This document shows positions 43,138 through 54,980 of a DNA stretch of 64,000 bases, one piece after another (the first letter of the stretch is position 1; every line of letters starts with the position of its first letter). A program made the translations under genes and the position numbers. The notes below the pieces were generated by a model, which was not told the origin of the DNA, made no database searches, and saw nothing but the letters and a program-made list of their open reading frames with translations. Location of the stretch: contig JAAALK010000288.1 in NCBI GenBank assembly GCA_019279435.1, forward strand, positions 52,333,742 through 52,397,741, read 5' to 3'. The DNA is from Zizania palustris (taxonomy: Eukaryota; Streptophyta; Magnoliopsida; Poales; Poaceae).

Positions 43138-46100
43138 CGATTTAATAAAACCGGGAATTTATTGATATTCCATAGAAAATCAATAAATACAAGACGTTCA
43201 TCACACGACTGCGTACAATACGCCAATCAATGATGGTTCGTAGACCATATTAATACAAAAGAGTTAAATAAAGAGAAACTAATAAAATAAATCCTCTAGA
43301 TGAACGTCTTCTTCTAGTCTCGTGCCTTGACTGGGTCGCTACTCCAGACCTTCGCCCTCCTCGTAGTAGACGGCCTCTGGTGGTGTAGGTCAACGGGGGT
43401 GAGTACAATCGTACTCAGCAAGCCACCGAATGCAATTATAATGCAAGGTAATAACAAGGAAGGTAGTGGCTTACTTTTGCGGAAAAGCACAATTTGTAAA
43501 GAAATTAATGTAATCAAGTTATTATTGCAGAAAAGTAAACATGAGTCATGCATCATCTTTCATCATCTTCTACCTCGAGGGGTACAGTCAGCCCACCCTC
43601 GCTCAACAGTCCTTACATGCCATGAATAACACAAACATTCGCTCAACAGCCCACCCGCAGGCTTGCCCCTTGTACCCCTCCACTATGGTGTTCCAAGTTG
43701 GTACGATCCATACCTCTAGTTAGGACTTACCCACTAGACTTGTGGTTAGTACGGAAATGCTTTGTAACAGATCCCGCAGACCGGTCCTTATAGTGCCCCG
43801 GGTGCGACCAACCAATGCCCTAGCTTGCACCCGGAACCCACCATACTTATAACATAGCCAACTCCAACTGAGTCTAGAGACGAGAATAACGGGGAAAAAC
43901 ATATAGTAGAATCCATCTATGTACGACTCATTCTTTTATTCTATTGTAGTTGTGTCGGTACATTGGACACTATCTAATATAATATTGTAGAGTGACAAGG
44001 AGTTAAGGCTCAATAAGCATGGCTTGGGTTTGCACACAAGGACGGGGATCTAATAAATATAGTGTAGGGCTTGATATTTGACTAATGCAATATTATCCTA
44101 CGAGTTATAGCGGTAATTTATTAAAACATGGGCTCAATGATGATCAAAATGGGGGTTGTGACTTGCCTTGATCCGCAAACGGTGAAGGTGGAACCTCGGG
44201 GTAAGACTCCGGATCGTCGACGGCGTAGTAGTCTTCTCGATACGGAAAAGTAAACACAACATTCAATAAACATTTCAAAACCAATCACACAAGCATACAT
44301 GTTTTTGTTGGGTTAAGTAAAGGATATAGGTTTTTAAGTTCTATGAATTCATTACTTAAATATTAAGGTTAAGTTTTAAAGAGGTTCCTGAATTTTATAA
44401 CTTGATATAAGTATTTTTCCTAAGGTGTTTTTATTTTCCCCTTTTTAGAGTTGAAGTAAAAAGGTATAAAATAGCCTTAATGTTTTTATGGTATTAAAAA
44501 TAGTGAAATTAAGTTATTATGTCTTCTGAAGTTGTTATATAAGTTTTTAGGATATTTTCATAAAGTGTGGACTTTTTATTATATGAATTAATTAAATATC
44601 CTAAAAGGGCTTTTGCAATATTATTTAATAGAATAAAGTGGCCAAAGTGAACATGCTATTATTATTGCATTAAAACAGTGGAATAAAGTCATTAAGTCCT
44701 CTGAATTTAATATATAAATTATTAAAGGTTTTTCTGAATTATTTAAATGAAGTATTAATTAAATCCTAAAGGGGACTTTTCTTTATATTTTAATAAGAAT
44801 ATTTTGTGCCAACTAAACATATTGTTTTTATTGCATAAAAGTGTAGAGGATAAAAAGACAAATTTTCCAGAATTGAAATGGTCAAATTTGGAGTTAATTT
44901 TAGCAAGATATGAATTTTGGAAGTTTAACCTATTTTTCTGAATTTTTATTTAAACCAGAAACAGGCGTGGGTCCACGGTGAGTCAGGTCAACCATGGACC
45001 CACGCACTGTGCACGTGGGCCGATCGGATCTGAACCATCGGATCCAGATCGATCGGTCGGTGGCTGTGCGGGGGCATTTAAGTGAGATCCAACGGTCGGT
45101 GGCGGTCGGTACCCCTTTGACTGAGTGGACGGCCCAGATTGAACCCGGGTGGGTTTTAATCATATCCGTCCATTTCAGATCGGAGGGTACAGAGCCCGTA
45201 CGGTACGCGCGTGGCACGGGAGAAGCCGAGGGCTTCGTCCCCAGCGCCGGCGGAGCGACGGCGAGCGGTGAACGGCGGTAACTGTGGCCCATGACCCTAG
45301 GCGACGACGAAAATGGAAAGGGGGAAGGGAGGGGAGTGCATCCGTACTGGAGGTGGTGATGGCGATGGACTGCTGGCGACCGACGGCGAGGAGAAAGAGG
45401 CGAAGCTTTCGGGTCCGATGACGGTGAGACGCTCCGGTGGTGGTCCGGCCGGACGGAGGTGGGGCCGGGGACGGGGAGGTGACACCGGTCTTTCTGGTGT
45501 CGTCGGCGGGGGCGGTGGTGGACCGAGGCACCGGCGAAGGCTTGCCGGAGCCGGATCAGGGGTAATACCCGAAAGAATGAGGTGGCGGCTCGGGTTGGGG
45601 AGGGCTCGAGAGGTTGAGGTGTGGGTGAGATGCGGAGGGGCGGTGGCCTTTTATAGGGGTCACCAGCGGCAAGGAGCGGCAGGTGATCGAGGAAAACCGA
45701 GGGGGTTCCAAAATTGAGCCGGCGAGCTTTCCATAACTCGGCTTCTAGCCATCCGGGAGGGGAAACACGTTAGCTTTGGGGGAAAGAGATCATCGGTGAG
45801 AGGGGAAGGGGATCTCGGGCTTAATTTTGTGAATCCGGGCGGCCGGCGGTGGGATCGGGCAAGGGGGTCGCCGGCTAAGAATGGAAGGGGAGATATCCCC
45901 TTCCAACGAAGAAGAAGGGCCTGACAGGTGGCCCCAACCTGTCAGCGGCCGGGCGAAACCAATCTGCGCCGATAGGCGGGCCACCATTGCCAGAGACCGA
46001 AGGAGGGGAGGGGTGGCTGACGGGTGGGGCCGGCCAGGCGGGGTGCGGAGGAGAGAGGTGTGCCGACAAGGCGGGCCCGGGTTGTAAGCGGCTGAGCGCG

Positions 46101-46525
46101 CGTGAGAGAGGAGCTGACGGATGGGGCCAGCTGATGCGAGTGGCGAGAGAGGGAGGGAAGGGACGCGCTGACAGGCGGGTCCCACTTGGCGGTGGCCTGG
46201 CGCTGGACAGGGCCGGGACTAGGGAGCTTTGGGGGTTGCGGCCCAACAAGAAATTAAATGCATTTTTCTATTTAAATTAATTCCAGAAAATCTATTATTT
46301 GTTTAAGGTTTGAAACACTGTTGTTAAAATCTTGTAAAAATTCTCAAAAATATTTCTTGGCCTCTAGATTCCCTCATCAATTTTCTAGCTTCAAATTTGA
46401 AATATTTCCCCCAGGTTTTCTTTAATAGGGTACTTTTAGCATTTTCTTTAATTAAATAAATTCTTTTATTCCAGAAAATTTATTTTCCTCATTTTTATTT
46501 TATTTTTAATTCTAGGGCTGTTACA
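43138..46525 (-). repeat. Element H 3' LTR
   Basis: 3388 bp; on the minus strand it starts TGTAACAGCC. A GC-rich, CG-dense zone spans 44980-46210, and a minus-strand TATAAAA is at 45649-45655. Open frames in the GC-rich zone have no domain and are disregarded. About 290 bp present in the other LTR are missing near 43641. Confidence 0.9.
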
Positions 46526-46540
46526 ATCCTATCCCCCTTA
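46526..46540 (-). other. Polypurine tract of element H
   Basis: AAGGGGGATAGGAT on the minus strand, directly before the LTR. Confidence 0.75.
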
Positions 46541-46598
46541 CAAAGAATCTCGTCCTCGAGATTTGAAGCGAACCTCGGGGAAACTAGGGGACGGGGCT

Positions 46599-47843
46599 CT
46601 ACGGGTGCTCTGAATTAGGAGAAGGTGTTACATCAGAAATAGGCAAAGTTACCTCCAAATCCGGGTTGGTTGAGACCAAATTGGGAGAGTCTTCGGTCGT
46701 ACCTTGTTCTTCTTGGGTGGAGATGTGATGAACTTGGGCACATCCCATCGGGTTTGGAACGGAAGATGAGGCCTGCTTGGGGTAGGGGCACATGTTGGAG
46801 AAGTGGCCTTCTTGGCGACAATTGAATCATATAATTGGGTTGCCGTGCCTGTATCTCTTGTATCCGGCAGCTTGCACGGGAGCTCTTCTGGCTGGTGGTG
46901 CTTGGGGTGGGATGCCTGAGCTTGGTCCTCCAAGGGTGGTCCGTGGCTCGACTGGGGTTGGGGCTTGAGGCAGATTCACCGGGCATGGCTTTGACACCAT
47001 TACTTGTTGTTGACGGTAGGCAATCATCCTTCGCTTCTTCAAGTCCACCTTGTTTTGTTCGGTTTCCTGAATGATGGCTTTGTTCACCAACTTCTGAAAA
47101 TTGGTGAAGTCCCCGGAGACCAACTGAAGGGAGAGCTCGTCCTTCAGTCCCTGAAGAAACTTATCTTGGCGGGCGGCGTCCGTGCGTACTTCCTCCGGTG
47201 CATAACGGGCCAACCGGTTGAATTCGTGCAGGTACTCCGTAATGGTCCTACTTCCTTGATGCAGGTCCCAGAATTCCTGCTGCTTTTGGGCTACCACGCC
47301 ATCTGGAATGTGGGCGGCCCAAAAAGCAGTGGTGAACTCAGCCCATGAAATTTCATGGCCCTTAGGCTGAGTCTCACGGAAATTGTCCCACCACTCTACG
47401 GCAGGTCCTTGGAGCTGGTGAGCAGCGAATGCCACTCGCTCCTGCTCAGAACAGGGCAGAAGGTCTAGCTTCTTGCCGATGGTCCTAAGACAGTCTCCTG
47501 CCTCCATTGGATTTGTGGTGCAGGAGAAAGTTGGGGGCCGGACACGCAGAAACTCTGAGAGTTGAGAGACTGGTGCCAGAGCATGGACGGCGGGGCGGAG
47601 AGGAGGCTCGGGCTGATGTTGATGGAGATGAAACAACTGTGCCTGCTGCTCTTGCATCTGGTTTTGCTGTTGTTGCATCTGAGCAAGCAGAGAGGTAATC
47701 AGCTGGTTTTGGTTTGCCATCACCTCCGCTAGTGTGGGGTGATTGGCAACGGGGGCCTACCGTTGGCCAGTTCCTCCCCACTGAGGCAAGTTGCCCGAGG
47801 TGTTTCCATCACGCGGGGCTTCAGATCCTTGGTCGTTGGCCAT
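46599..47843 (-). pseudogene. gag: Gypsy gag of element H
   Basis: The ATG at 47843 opens a frame with a TAG at 47757-47759 (where CAG is likely ancestral). It continues with a Gln-rich coiled stretch and the retrotransposon gag core: FLRVRPPTFSCTTNPMEAGD, AAHQLQGPAVEWWDNFRE, EFWDLHQGSRTITEYLHEFN and RLARYAPEEV. A TGA at 46827-46829 replaces the first Cys of the CCHC knuckle, whose rest (CRQEGHFSNMC) is intact in the same frame. The frame ends at 46599. Gag core and Trp spacing suit a plant chromovirus-like or related Gypsy family. Two stops make it non-functional. Confidence 0.85.
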
Positions 47844-48235
47844 CCTGAAGTTGAAGGGTTCAGAAAGAATGTGCCAAAATTTAAGGGGAACTGATATTGA
47901 TTTTATTGCTCAAAAGGAATATTAGACCTAGATGCTTACATCTTTTATTTTAATCTCTTATTTAAAGTTTACACTCATGTCTTATATTCTGGCATGAGTG
48001 GCACTACAAATAAAACAAACAAAAGAAACAAACAACCGTAATCTACGTCTAAGGAAGCTCGGGGGACGGCTCGATAACGGGCTCGATGGAGGGGGTTGGT
48101 GTAGTGTTGGTGGAGCTGGAGGGTCCGGCGGGAGGTGCACCTGCGGGAAATCCTCTTGGGCTTCATGGTGAGAAACCGAAGCGATTTCCGCTTGCGGGGC
48201 GGAAGAGGTGCGACCTCCTCAAGATCATTCTTTAG
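47844..48235 (-). other. Spacer between pre-gag frame and gag of element H
   Basis: About 390 bp with no supported gene; leader sequence between the two frames. Confidence 0.5.
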
Positions 48236-48866
48236 TTACTTAAGCTGATGGCGGAGCTGTGCGGTGACGATGGCGCCCTGGCGTAGAAGCTCATTCTGAC
48301 GCCTCAACTCCTCCACCTCGGTTCTCAGGTGATGGTTCTGTTGAACCTGGCGATGAAGATCAGCGTTCTCGCGGTTCAGGTTCTCCGACGAGTGGCGGTA
48401 GTAGTCAATGGTGTCATGCTGGCTATCTGCGTCGAGGACGGCCTCCGTGTGAAGATTGTCCATAGCCTCCAAGAGTCTCACCGTGCGGGCGATGGCGGAG
48501 TTGTTATGAGTGAGGGAGCTTACGTACATGCTGCGGTGACTCCCCGGTGTGCGCATAGGCATGAAGCGGTAGACGGTGTCGCGGAGCTGGCGGTCGTACA
48601 CCATTCGAAGCTCGGCAAGGGCCTGAAGAGTGGCGCTGGCTGGCCACCACGAAGGAAGGTCCTCCGACTCCATGTGTGTAGAAGGGAGGCTGCGTGGGGG
48701 AGGGGCGGATGACGACCGTGACCTCGTAGTGGCTCTTGTTCGCATCGAGAAAGATCGTGTGGAACGCAGGCTCATGGACGAACCCGAGGAAGTCGACGAG
48801 CCTGCGAAGCTCGCCGACGAAACCAGCCTCGTCGCGGAGATTTCCACTCATGGTATGGACCGGCAT
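48236..48866 (-). pseudogene. Pre-gag leader ORF of element H, frameshifted
   Basis: Lies between the primer site and gag on the minus strand. The ATG at 48866 gives GELRRLVDFLGFVHEP and KSHYEVTVVI; the matching downstream half is in another frame: LRMVYDRQLRDTVYRF, then SLTHNNSAIARTVRLLEAMD and a coiled coil ending VEELRRQNELLRQG. A frameshift near 48680 separates them. Similar proteins precede gag in some grass Gypsy elements; function unknown. Both frames are unusually open here, so the exact frame switch is uncertain. Confidence 0.55.
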
Positions 48867-48987
48867 CTACAAAAGAGAGGAAATTTTCGTGAAAACTCCA
48901 GAAGATGAGAGGGTAAGTAGTTTTGTATGAAAATATGGTTAATATAAATCCTAGGGTCAGGTCTGTTTGGCTTCCTACAGTCAAGTC

Positions 48988-49000
48988 GACTCTAATACCA
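48988..49000 (-). other. Primer-binding site of element H
   Basis: TGGTATTAGAGTC on the minus strand, three bases after the LTR; an initiator-Met type site with two changes. Confidence 0.7.
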
Positions 49001-49003
49001 TCT

Positions 49004-52000
49004 TGTCACGCCCCAATTTAATAAAACCGGGAATTTATTGAAATTCCATAGAATATCAATAAATACAAGACGTTCATCACACGACTGCGTACAATACGCC
49101 AATCAATCATGGTTCGTAGACCATATTAATACAAAAGAGTTAAATAAAGAGAAACTAATAAAATAAATCCTCTAGATGAACGTCTTCTTCTAGTCTCGTG
49201 CCTTGACTGGGTCGCTACTCCAGACCTTCGCCCTCCTCGTAGTAGACGGCCTCTGGTGGTGTAAGTCAACGGGGTGAGTACAATCGTAGTCAGCAAGCCA
49301 CCGAATGCAATTATAATGCAAGGTAATAACAAGGAAGGTAGTGGCTTACTTTTGCGGAAAAGCACAATTTGTAAAGCAATTAATGCAATCAAGTTATTAT
49401 TGCAGAAAAGTAAACATGAGTCATGCATCATCTTTCATCATCTTCTACCTCGAGGGGTACAGTCAGTCCACCCTCGCTCAATAGTCCTTACATGCCATGA
49501 ATAACACAAACATTCGCATAAAAGTAAACTAACTGCGAGAGGTCACACAACCTTCCCTTGACCGTGGGATCGGCTTTTCGAAAAGATTTATTACTCTGAT
49601 CAGAGGTGTACCACTGTACCCACATGGCACTCATTTCCCGCACACCGCAGTGTGTTAAATGACACCTGTCATGAGAAGCTCATGCCAAAACCTTTAGCAT
49701 GGAACGCACCAATTCGATAACACCCTCTTATAGGTTTCGTAAGGTTTCCCAGTCACTTCGGGCCACGCCTTACCCCCCCCCCTTGAGTCACATCGGTACA
49801 AGTCACCCACAGGCTTGCCCCTTGTACCCCTCCACTATGGTGTTCCAAGTTGGTACGATCCATACCTCTAGTTAGGACTTACCCACTAGACTTGTGGTTA
49901 GTACGGAAATGCTTTGTAACAGATCCCACAGACCGGTCCTTATAGTGCCCCGGGTGCGACCAACCAATACCCTAGCTTGCACCCGGAACCCACCATACTT
50001 ATAACATATCCAACTCCAACTGAGTCCAGAGACGAGAATAACGGGGAAAAACATATAGTAGAATCCATCTATCTACGACTCATTCTTTTATTCTATAGCA
50101 GTTGTGTCGGTACATTGGACACTATCTAATATAATATTGTAGAGTGACAAGGAGTTAAGGCTCAATAAGCATGGCTTGGGTTTGCACACAAGGACGAGGA
50201 TCTAATAAATATAGTGTAGGGCTTGATATTTGACTAATGCAATATTATCCTACGAGTTATAGCGGTAATTTATTAAAACATGGGCTCAATGATGATCAAA
50301 ATGGGGGTTGTGACTTGCCTTGATCCGCAAACGGTGAAGGTGGAACCTCGGGGTAAGACTCCGAATCGTCGACGGCGTAGTAGTCTTCTCGATACGGAAA
50401 AGTAAACACAACATTCAATAAACATTTCAAAACCAATCACACAAGCGTACATGTTTTTGTTGGGTTAAGTAAAGGATATAGGTTTTTAAGTTCTATGAAT
50501 TCATTACTTAAATATTAAGGTTAAGTTTTAAAGAGGTTCCTGAATTTTATAACTTGATATAAATATTTTTCCTAAGGGGGTTTTTATTTTCCCCTTTTTA
50601 GAGTTGAAGTAAAAAGGTATAAAATAGCCTTAATGTTTTATGGTATTAAAAATAGTGAAATTAAGTTATTATGTCTTCTGAAGTTGTTATATAAGTTTTT
50701 AGGATATTTTCATAAAGTGTGGACTTTTTATTATATGAATTAATTAAATATCCTAAAAGGGCTTTTGCAATATTATTTAATAGAATAAAGTGGGCAAAGT
50801 GAACATGCTATTTTTATTGCATTAAAATAGTGGAATAAAGTCATTAAGTCCTCTGAATTTAATATATAAATTATTAAAGGTTTTTCTAAATTATTTAAAT
50901 GAAGTATTAATTAATACAAATGCTATTCTACATCACGGGTGTAGAATGCTATTCTACACCGACGTAGAATGGAGGGGGTTGGGATTGGGTGGGGTGTGGG
51001 AGCACGGGATGATCGGTGTAGAATAGCATTCTACACCCATAGTGTAGAATAGCGTTCCCGTATTAATTAAATCCTAAAGGGGACTTTTCTTTATATTTTA
51101 ATAAGAATATTTTGTGCCAACTAAACATATTGTTTTTATTGCATAAAAGTGTAGAGGATAAAAGACAAATTTTCCAGAATTGAAATGGTCAAATTTGGAG
51201 TTAATTTGAGCAAGATATGAATTTTGGAAGTTTAAACTATTTTTCTAAATTTTTATTTAAACCAGAAACATGTGTGGGTCCACGGTGATCCAGGTCCACC
51301 ATGGACCCGTGCACTGTGCGCGTGGGTCGATCGGATCTGGACCGTCGGATCCAGATCGATCGGTCGGTGGCTGGGCGGGGGCGTTTAAGTGAGATCCAAC
51401 GGTCGATGGCGGTCGGTACCCCTTTGATTGAGTGGACGGCCTAGATTGAACCCGGGTGGGTTTTAATCATAGCCGTCCATCTCAGATCGGAGGGTACAGA
51501 GCCTGTCCAGCACGCGTGCGGCACGGTGGAAGCCGAGGGCTTCGTCCCCAGCGCAGGCGGAGCGACGGCGAGCCGCGAACAGCGGTAACGGTGGCCCATG
51601 ACTCTAGGCGACGGCGAAAATGGAAAGGGGGAAGGGAGGGGAGTGCATTCGTACTAGAGGTGGCGACGGCGATGGACTGGTGGCGACCGGCGGCGAGGAG
51701 AAAGCGGTGAAGCTTTCGGTTCCGACGACGGCGAGACGCTCCGGTGGTGGTCGGCCGGACGGAGGTGGGGCCGGGGACGGGGAGGTGACGCCGGTCTTTC
51801 TGGTGTCGTCGGCGGGGGCGGTGGTGGACCGAGGCACCGGCGAAGGCTTGCTGGAGCCGGATCAGGGGAAATACCCGAAAGAATGAGGTGGCGGCTCGGG
51901 TTGGGGAGGGCTCGAGAGGTTGAGGTGTGGGTGAGATGCGGAGGGGCAGTGGCCTTTTATAGGGGTCACCGATGGCGAGGAACAGCAGGCGACCGAGGAA

Positions 52001-52827
52001 AACCGAGGGGGTTCCAAAATTGAGCAGGCGAGCTTTCCATAACTCGGCTTCTAGCCATCCGGGAGGGGAAACGCATTAGCTTTGGGGGAAAGAGATCATC
52101 GGTGAGAGGGAAAGGGGATCCCGGGCTTAATTTTGTGAATCCAGGCGGCCGGCGGCGGGATCGGGCAAGGAGGTCGCCGGCTAAGAATGGAAGGGGAGAG
52201 ATCCCGTTCCAACGAAGAAGGGCCTGATAGGTGGCCCCCACCTGTCAGCGGCCGGGCGAAACCAATCAGCACCGATAGGCGGGCCACCACTGCTTGAGAC
52301 CGAAGGAGGGGAGGGGTGGCCGATGGGTGGGGCCGGCCAGGCGGAGTGCGGAGGAGAGAGGTGTGCCGACAAGGTGGGCCCGGGTTGTAAGCGGCTGAGC
52401 GCGCACGAGAGAGGAGCTGATGGATGGGGCCGGCTTACGCGACGGCGGGAGAGGGAGGGAAGGGATGCGTCAACAGGCGGGTCCCACTTGGCGGTGGCCT
52501 GGCGGTGGACATGGCCGGGCCTAGGGATCTTTGGGGGTTGTGGCCCAACAAGAAATTAAATGCATTTTTCTATTTAAATTAATTCTAGAAAATCTATTAT
52601 TTGTTTAAGGTTTGAAACACTGTTGTTAAAATCTTGTAAAAATTCTCAAAAATATTTCTTGGCCTCTAGATTCCCTCATAAATTTTCCAACTTCAAATTT
52701 GAAATATTTCCCCCTGTTTTGCTTTAATAGGGTACTTTTAGCCTTTTCTTTAATTAAATAAATTCTTTTATTCCAGAAAATTTATTTTCCTCATTTTTAT
52801 TTTATTTTTAATTCTAGGGTTGTTACA
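49004..52827 (-). repeat. Element H 5' LTR
   Basis: 3824 bp, same ends as 43138-46525, with minus-strand TATAAAA at 51955-51961. Contains a MITE at 50915-51060. The CG-dense part lies at about 51290-52520. Confidence 0.9.
50915..51060. mobile_element. MITE inserted in element H 5' LTR
   Basis: 146 bp, absent from the matching site at about 44762 in the other LTR. It is flanked by TATTAATTAA on both sides (50905-50914 and 51061-51070), possibly 11 bp with a preceding G. Its ends are inverted repeats of about 45 bp (GCTATTCTACA core), and each arm contains its own GGTGTAGAAT/ATTCTACACC hairpin. A 9-11-bp duplication suggests a Mutator-like origin. It has no coding capacity. Confidence 0.85.
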
Positions 52828-53007
52828 CTTCGGGCTGAAGCCAGCCTACGAAGCAGGCCGCTAAAAGGCCCCTGAGGCTCCGTGTAGGTGGGCCTCCGGC
52901 ACTTCAGGGCATCGATGTGTACCTAGAATTGTATATTTTCGGCCCAAAATTACCAAAATTGATATTTTGACAATTTCGACCATTATTGCCATTTTTCGCT
53001 ATCAATA
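52828..53007 (-). repeat. Element E 5' LTR, remaining part
   Basis: Continues the LTR broken at 43137 and ends CGCTATCAATA; the other LTR ends TGCTATCAACA. Confidence 0.85.
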
Positions 53008-53183
53008 GCAGCACCGCTTCATGGCCGGCGACTACGTGCACAATTGTGTGGTGCTACAAATATCTATAGTGTTGAGATATGTTGCTTTGGTAGGAGGGGA
53101 ATAGCTGTATAATCGTCAGCGTCTCACAAGTTATCCTCCATCTACATCGATCTCAATGAGAAGATCGGGCCGCCCCTATATCA
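53008..53183 (+). repeat. Element C LTR, last fragment
   Basis: Resumes after the E insertion (GCAGC duplication) and ends CTATATCA just before a primer site. The end is inferred from the TG/CA rule. Confidence 0.55.
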
Positions 53184-53186
53184 TCT

Positions 53187-53198
53187 TGGTATCAGAGC
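53187..53198 (+). other. Primer-binding site of element C
   Basis: TGGTATCAGAGC; initiator-Met type. Confidence 0.75.
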
Positions 53199-54310
53199 AC
53201 TGGGTTTACTTGGTGAGCAACATTAATTAATATGTAGTTAGGTTTTTTATTTCTGTCCTATCCAGAAAAGGCCACGAAAATTATTAGGGTTAGATTTGTT
53301 TACATAGCCTAGATTGCATCGGTTCATCTAGTTTTGGTGCTGGTCGTAGTCCTTCTTTGGCGTAACTTTTCTCTATTTTTTTTCTTAACTGAGTCATAGA
53401 GTATAAGAGTCAATCTTGTCTTGCTGTCTTCGTCAGAGTCAAAAGTCTATTTTGAAGGTTTCAATATCTATTTAGTTACTGGAAATTTTGTTTTCAGATT
53501 ATGTTATTTCTGATTGTCTCCCATACGAGTCCACATAAATCCCTCTTTTTTCGATTGAGAACCATAGAAAGCCAATCTGCTGTGTAGGAATTTTTTTCTT
53601 TAACCCACGAGACTAGCATATTAACAACTCCAGGGACTGCTCAATTTGGTTTGACAATTGTTTCCGATTGTTGGCAGTGCTAAGTTTTACTCCATTTCGA
53701 AAATAAAAATTTGAGTTGGCCAAATACAAAAATAGGAGACCAAGAAGTGTTATGTCCGAATTATATCAAAAAATAAAGGAAGAAAGAAAGAAAAGTGGCC
53801 GAAAGTGTGTAATTTTGTTTGTAGTTTCTTATTTGAAGTTCCAACTTCTATCATGTCTATTTCGTTTCACTAGTTGATGTGAGCAATCATGTGCCCCCAT
53901 ATTTGAGTTATTGCAAGCATCTCTCTCTGTGTGTTGCAACATGAGTAGTACTTCGACATTGATTTTAAGCGCATCCCTAAAGTTACAATCGCCCCATTTA
54001 TCTCTATGTGTGTGTTTCCAATTGAGTCATGTGTCATACGAACAACACTAGGATTGGTGAATTGGTGTTGTTAGGTCTCCCAACCAAACTCCACTATATA
54101 CATTGGTTTGTTGTGTGATTGGTTTCACCCTTGGTATTCGCTTCATCACATCCGTGCACGTTCTGGCCGTACAAGTCGGTAAGATACTCTAATTCACTCT
54201 AGAACATTAAGAAACATTGTTTTCTTTTAGTTGAGAGAGTTGAGAGTCATATTACATATAACCCAATTTTTTATTCTTGTTATGTTTATCTATTTTGTGT
54301 CTACTAAATA
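53199..54310 (+). other. Leader of element C
   Basis: 1.1 kb of AT-rich DNA with no supported gene, between the primer site and the gag-like frame. Confidence 0.5.
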
Positions 54311-54661
54311 ATGTCTTACGAGGACGAGTGTATTAATGTTTTACAGAAAAAGGATAATTCTTCACTGGTGCATTGGAATAAATATGAATCACTTCGTGAT
54401 CACTTGAAGGTAAAAATTGACTATGTTGTTAAACCGTTTTCTACTAATTTGTAGAAAGTAAATCTAAAAGTAGATGGCGCTATTCACATGGTTCAAGAAG
54501 TAGAAAGGCAAGTGACAACACTTCAATGTTCTATCACAGACATAACACATGTTGTAGCAACCTTGCAACCGTCATTTGATCATCAACACAATCAGTAATA
54601 TGTGGATGAATCTGATGATAATGGAGAGACAAGTGTTCTATCACATGGTTCGAATGATGCG
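54311..54661 (+). pseudogene. Gag-like N-terminal remnant of element C
   Basis: ATG at 54311 (MSYEDECINVLQKKD) starts a short acidic, helical sequence with in-frame stops (TAG near 54452, TAA near 54597). It has the position and style of a gag start, but no diagnostic motif is present. It is cut where the GC-rich sequence of element I begins. Confidence 0.4.
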
Positions 54662-54980
54662 GAGATGCTCCGAGGCGGGCAGGCGTCGATGGATCCGGAG
54701 GCTGGGAGCCGCTTCGAAGCAACTATCGGCGAGCTGGGGGGGAGTTGACCGGGCTCACTGGGCGCCTGTGCGTCTTTGACCGCAGGGCACTGCTCCCGAG
54801 CAGGCGGCCAAGCGTCGCTTGAAACAGTTAATGCTGTGCGCTTGTGAACGGCATCAGGGAGGCGAACCGCCAGGAGCCGGTGCGCCCCAAATGCGCCGGT
54901 TGAGACTTAAATGCGGGCGCCATGCGACCGCCGCGTTCACACGCTGAATCGAACGGAAGAGGAACATGCGACCTCGCGCT

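Larger units (their letters stand above)
43138..52827 (-). mobile_element. Element H: gag-only Gypsy element with long LTRs
   Basis: LTRs of 3388 and 3824 bp (TGTCACG to TTACA on the plus strand) flank only 2.48 kb. On the minus strand this holds a primer site, a pre-gag frame, gag and a purine tract. There is no protease, reverse transcriptase, RNase H or integrase, so it is non-autonomous (TR-GAG type). The LTR size difference comes from a MITE in the right copy and a roughly 290-bp loss in the left copy. Confidence 0.88.
22588..53007 (-). mobile_element. Element E: old Gypsy element, nested and internally deleted
   Basis: Diverged LTRs lie at 22588-24027 and at 41953-43137 plus 52828-53007. 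Both have TGTTG at the left end on the plus strand; at the right end the first reads CAACA and the second CAATA. Genes run on the minus strand: a gag start at 41914, then integrase, RNase H and end of pol between 26376 and 24085. Most of gag, the protease and reverse transcriptase are missing, replaced by element F. One LTR is split by element H. The LTRs differ visibly more than those of D, G or H, so E is older, as the nesting also requires. Confidence 0.85.
10500..54661 (+). mobile_element. Element C: old LTR element split by elements D and E
   Basis: The flanks of D and E join into one LTR-like sequence: up to 11003, then 22306-22587, then from 53008 to about 53183. It is followed at once by the primer site TGGTATCAGAGC, a leader and a gag-like remnant. 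The D insertion is bounded by a perfect 5-bp duplication and the E insertion by a 4/5 match. The left LTR border was not found; it probably lies between 10480 and 10700. The element is cut at 54661, where element I begins. Superfamily is not assigned. Confidence 0.6.

Noticed and set aside
45313..45717. GC-rich open frames in the LTRs of element H (also 45987-46280 and 51456-51886)
   Set aside because: They fall in the CG-dense LTR part, show no domain and are not kept in frame between the two LTR copies.
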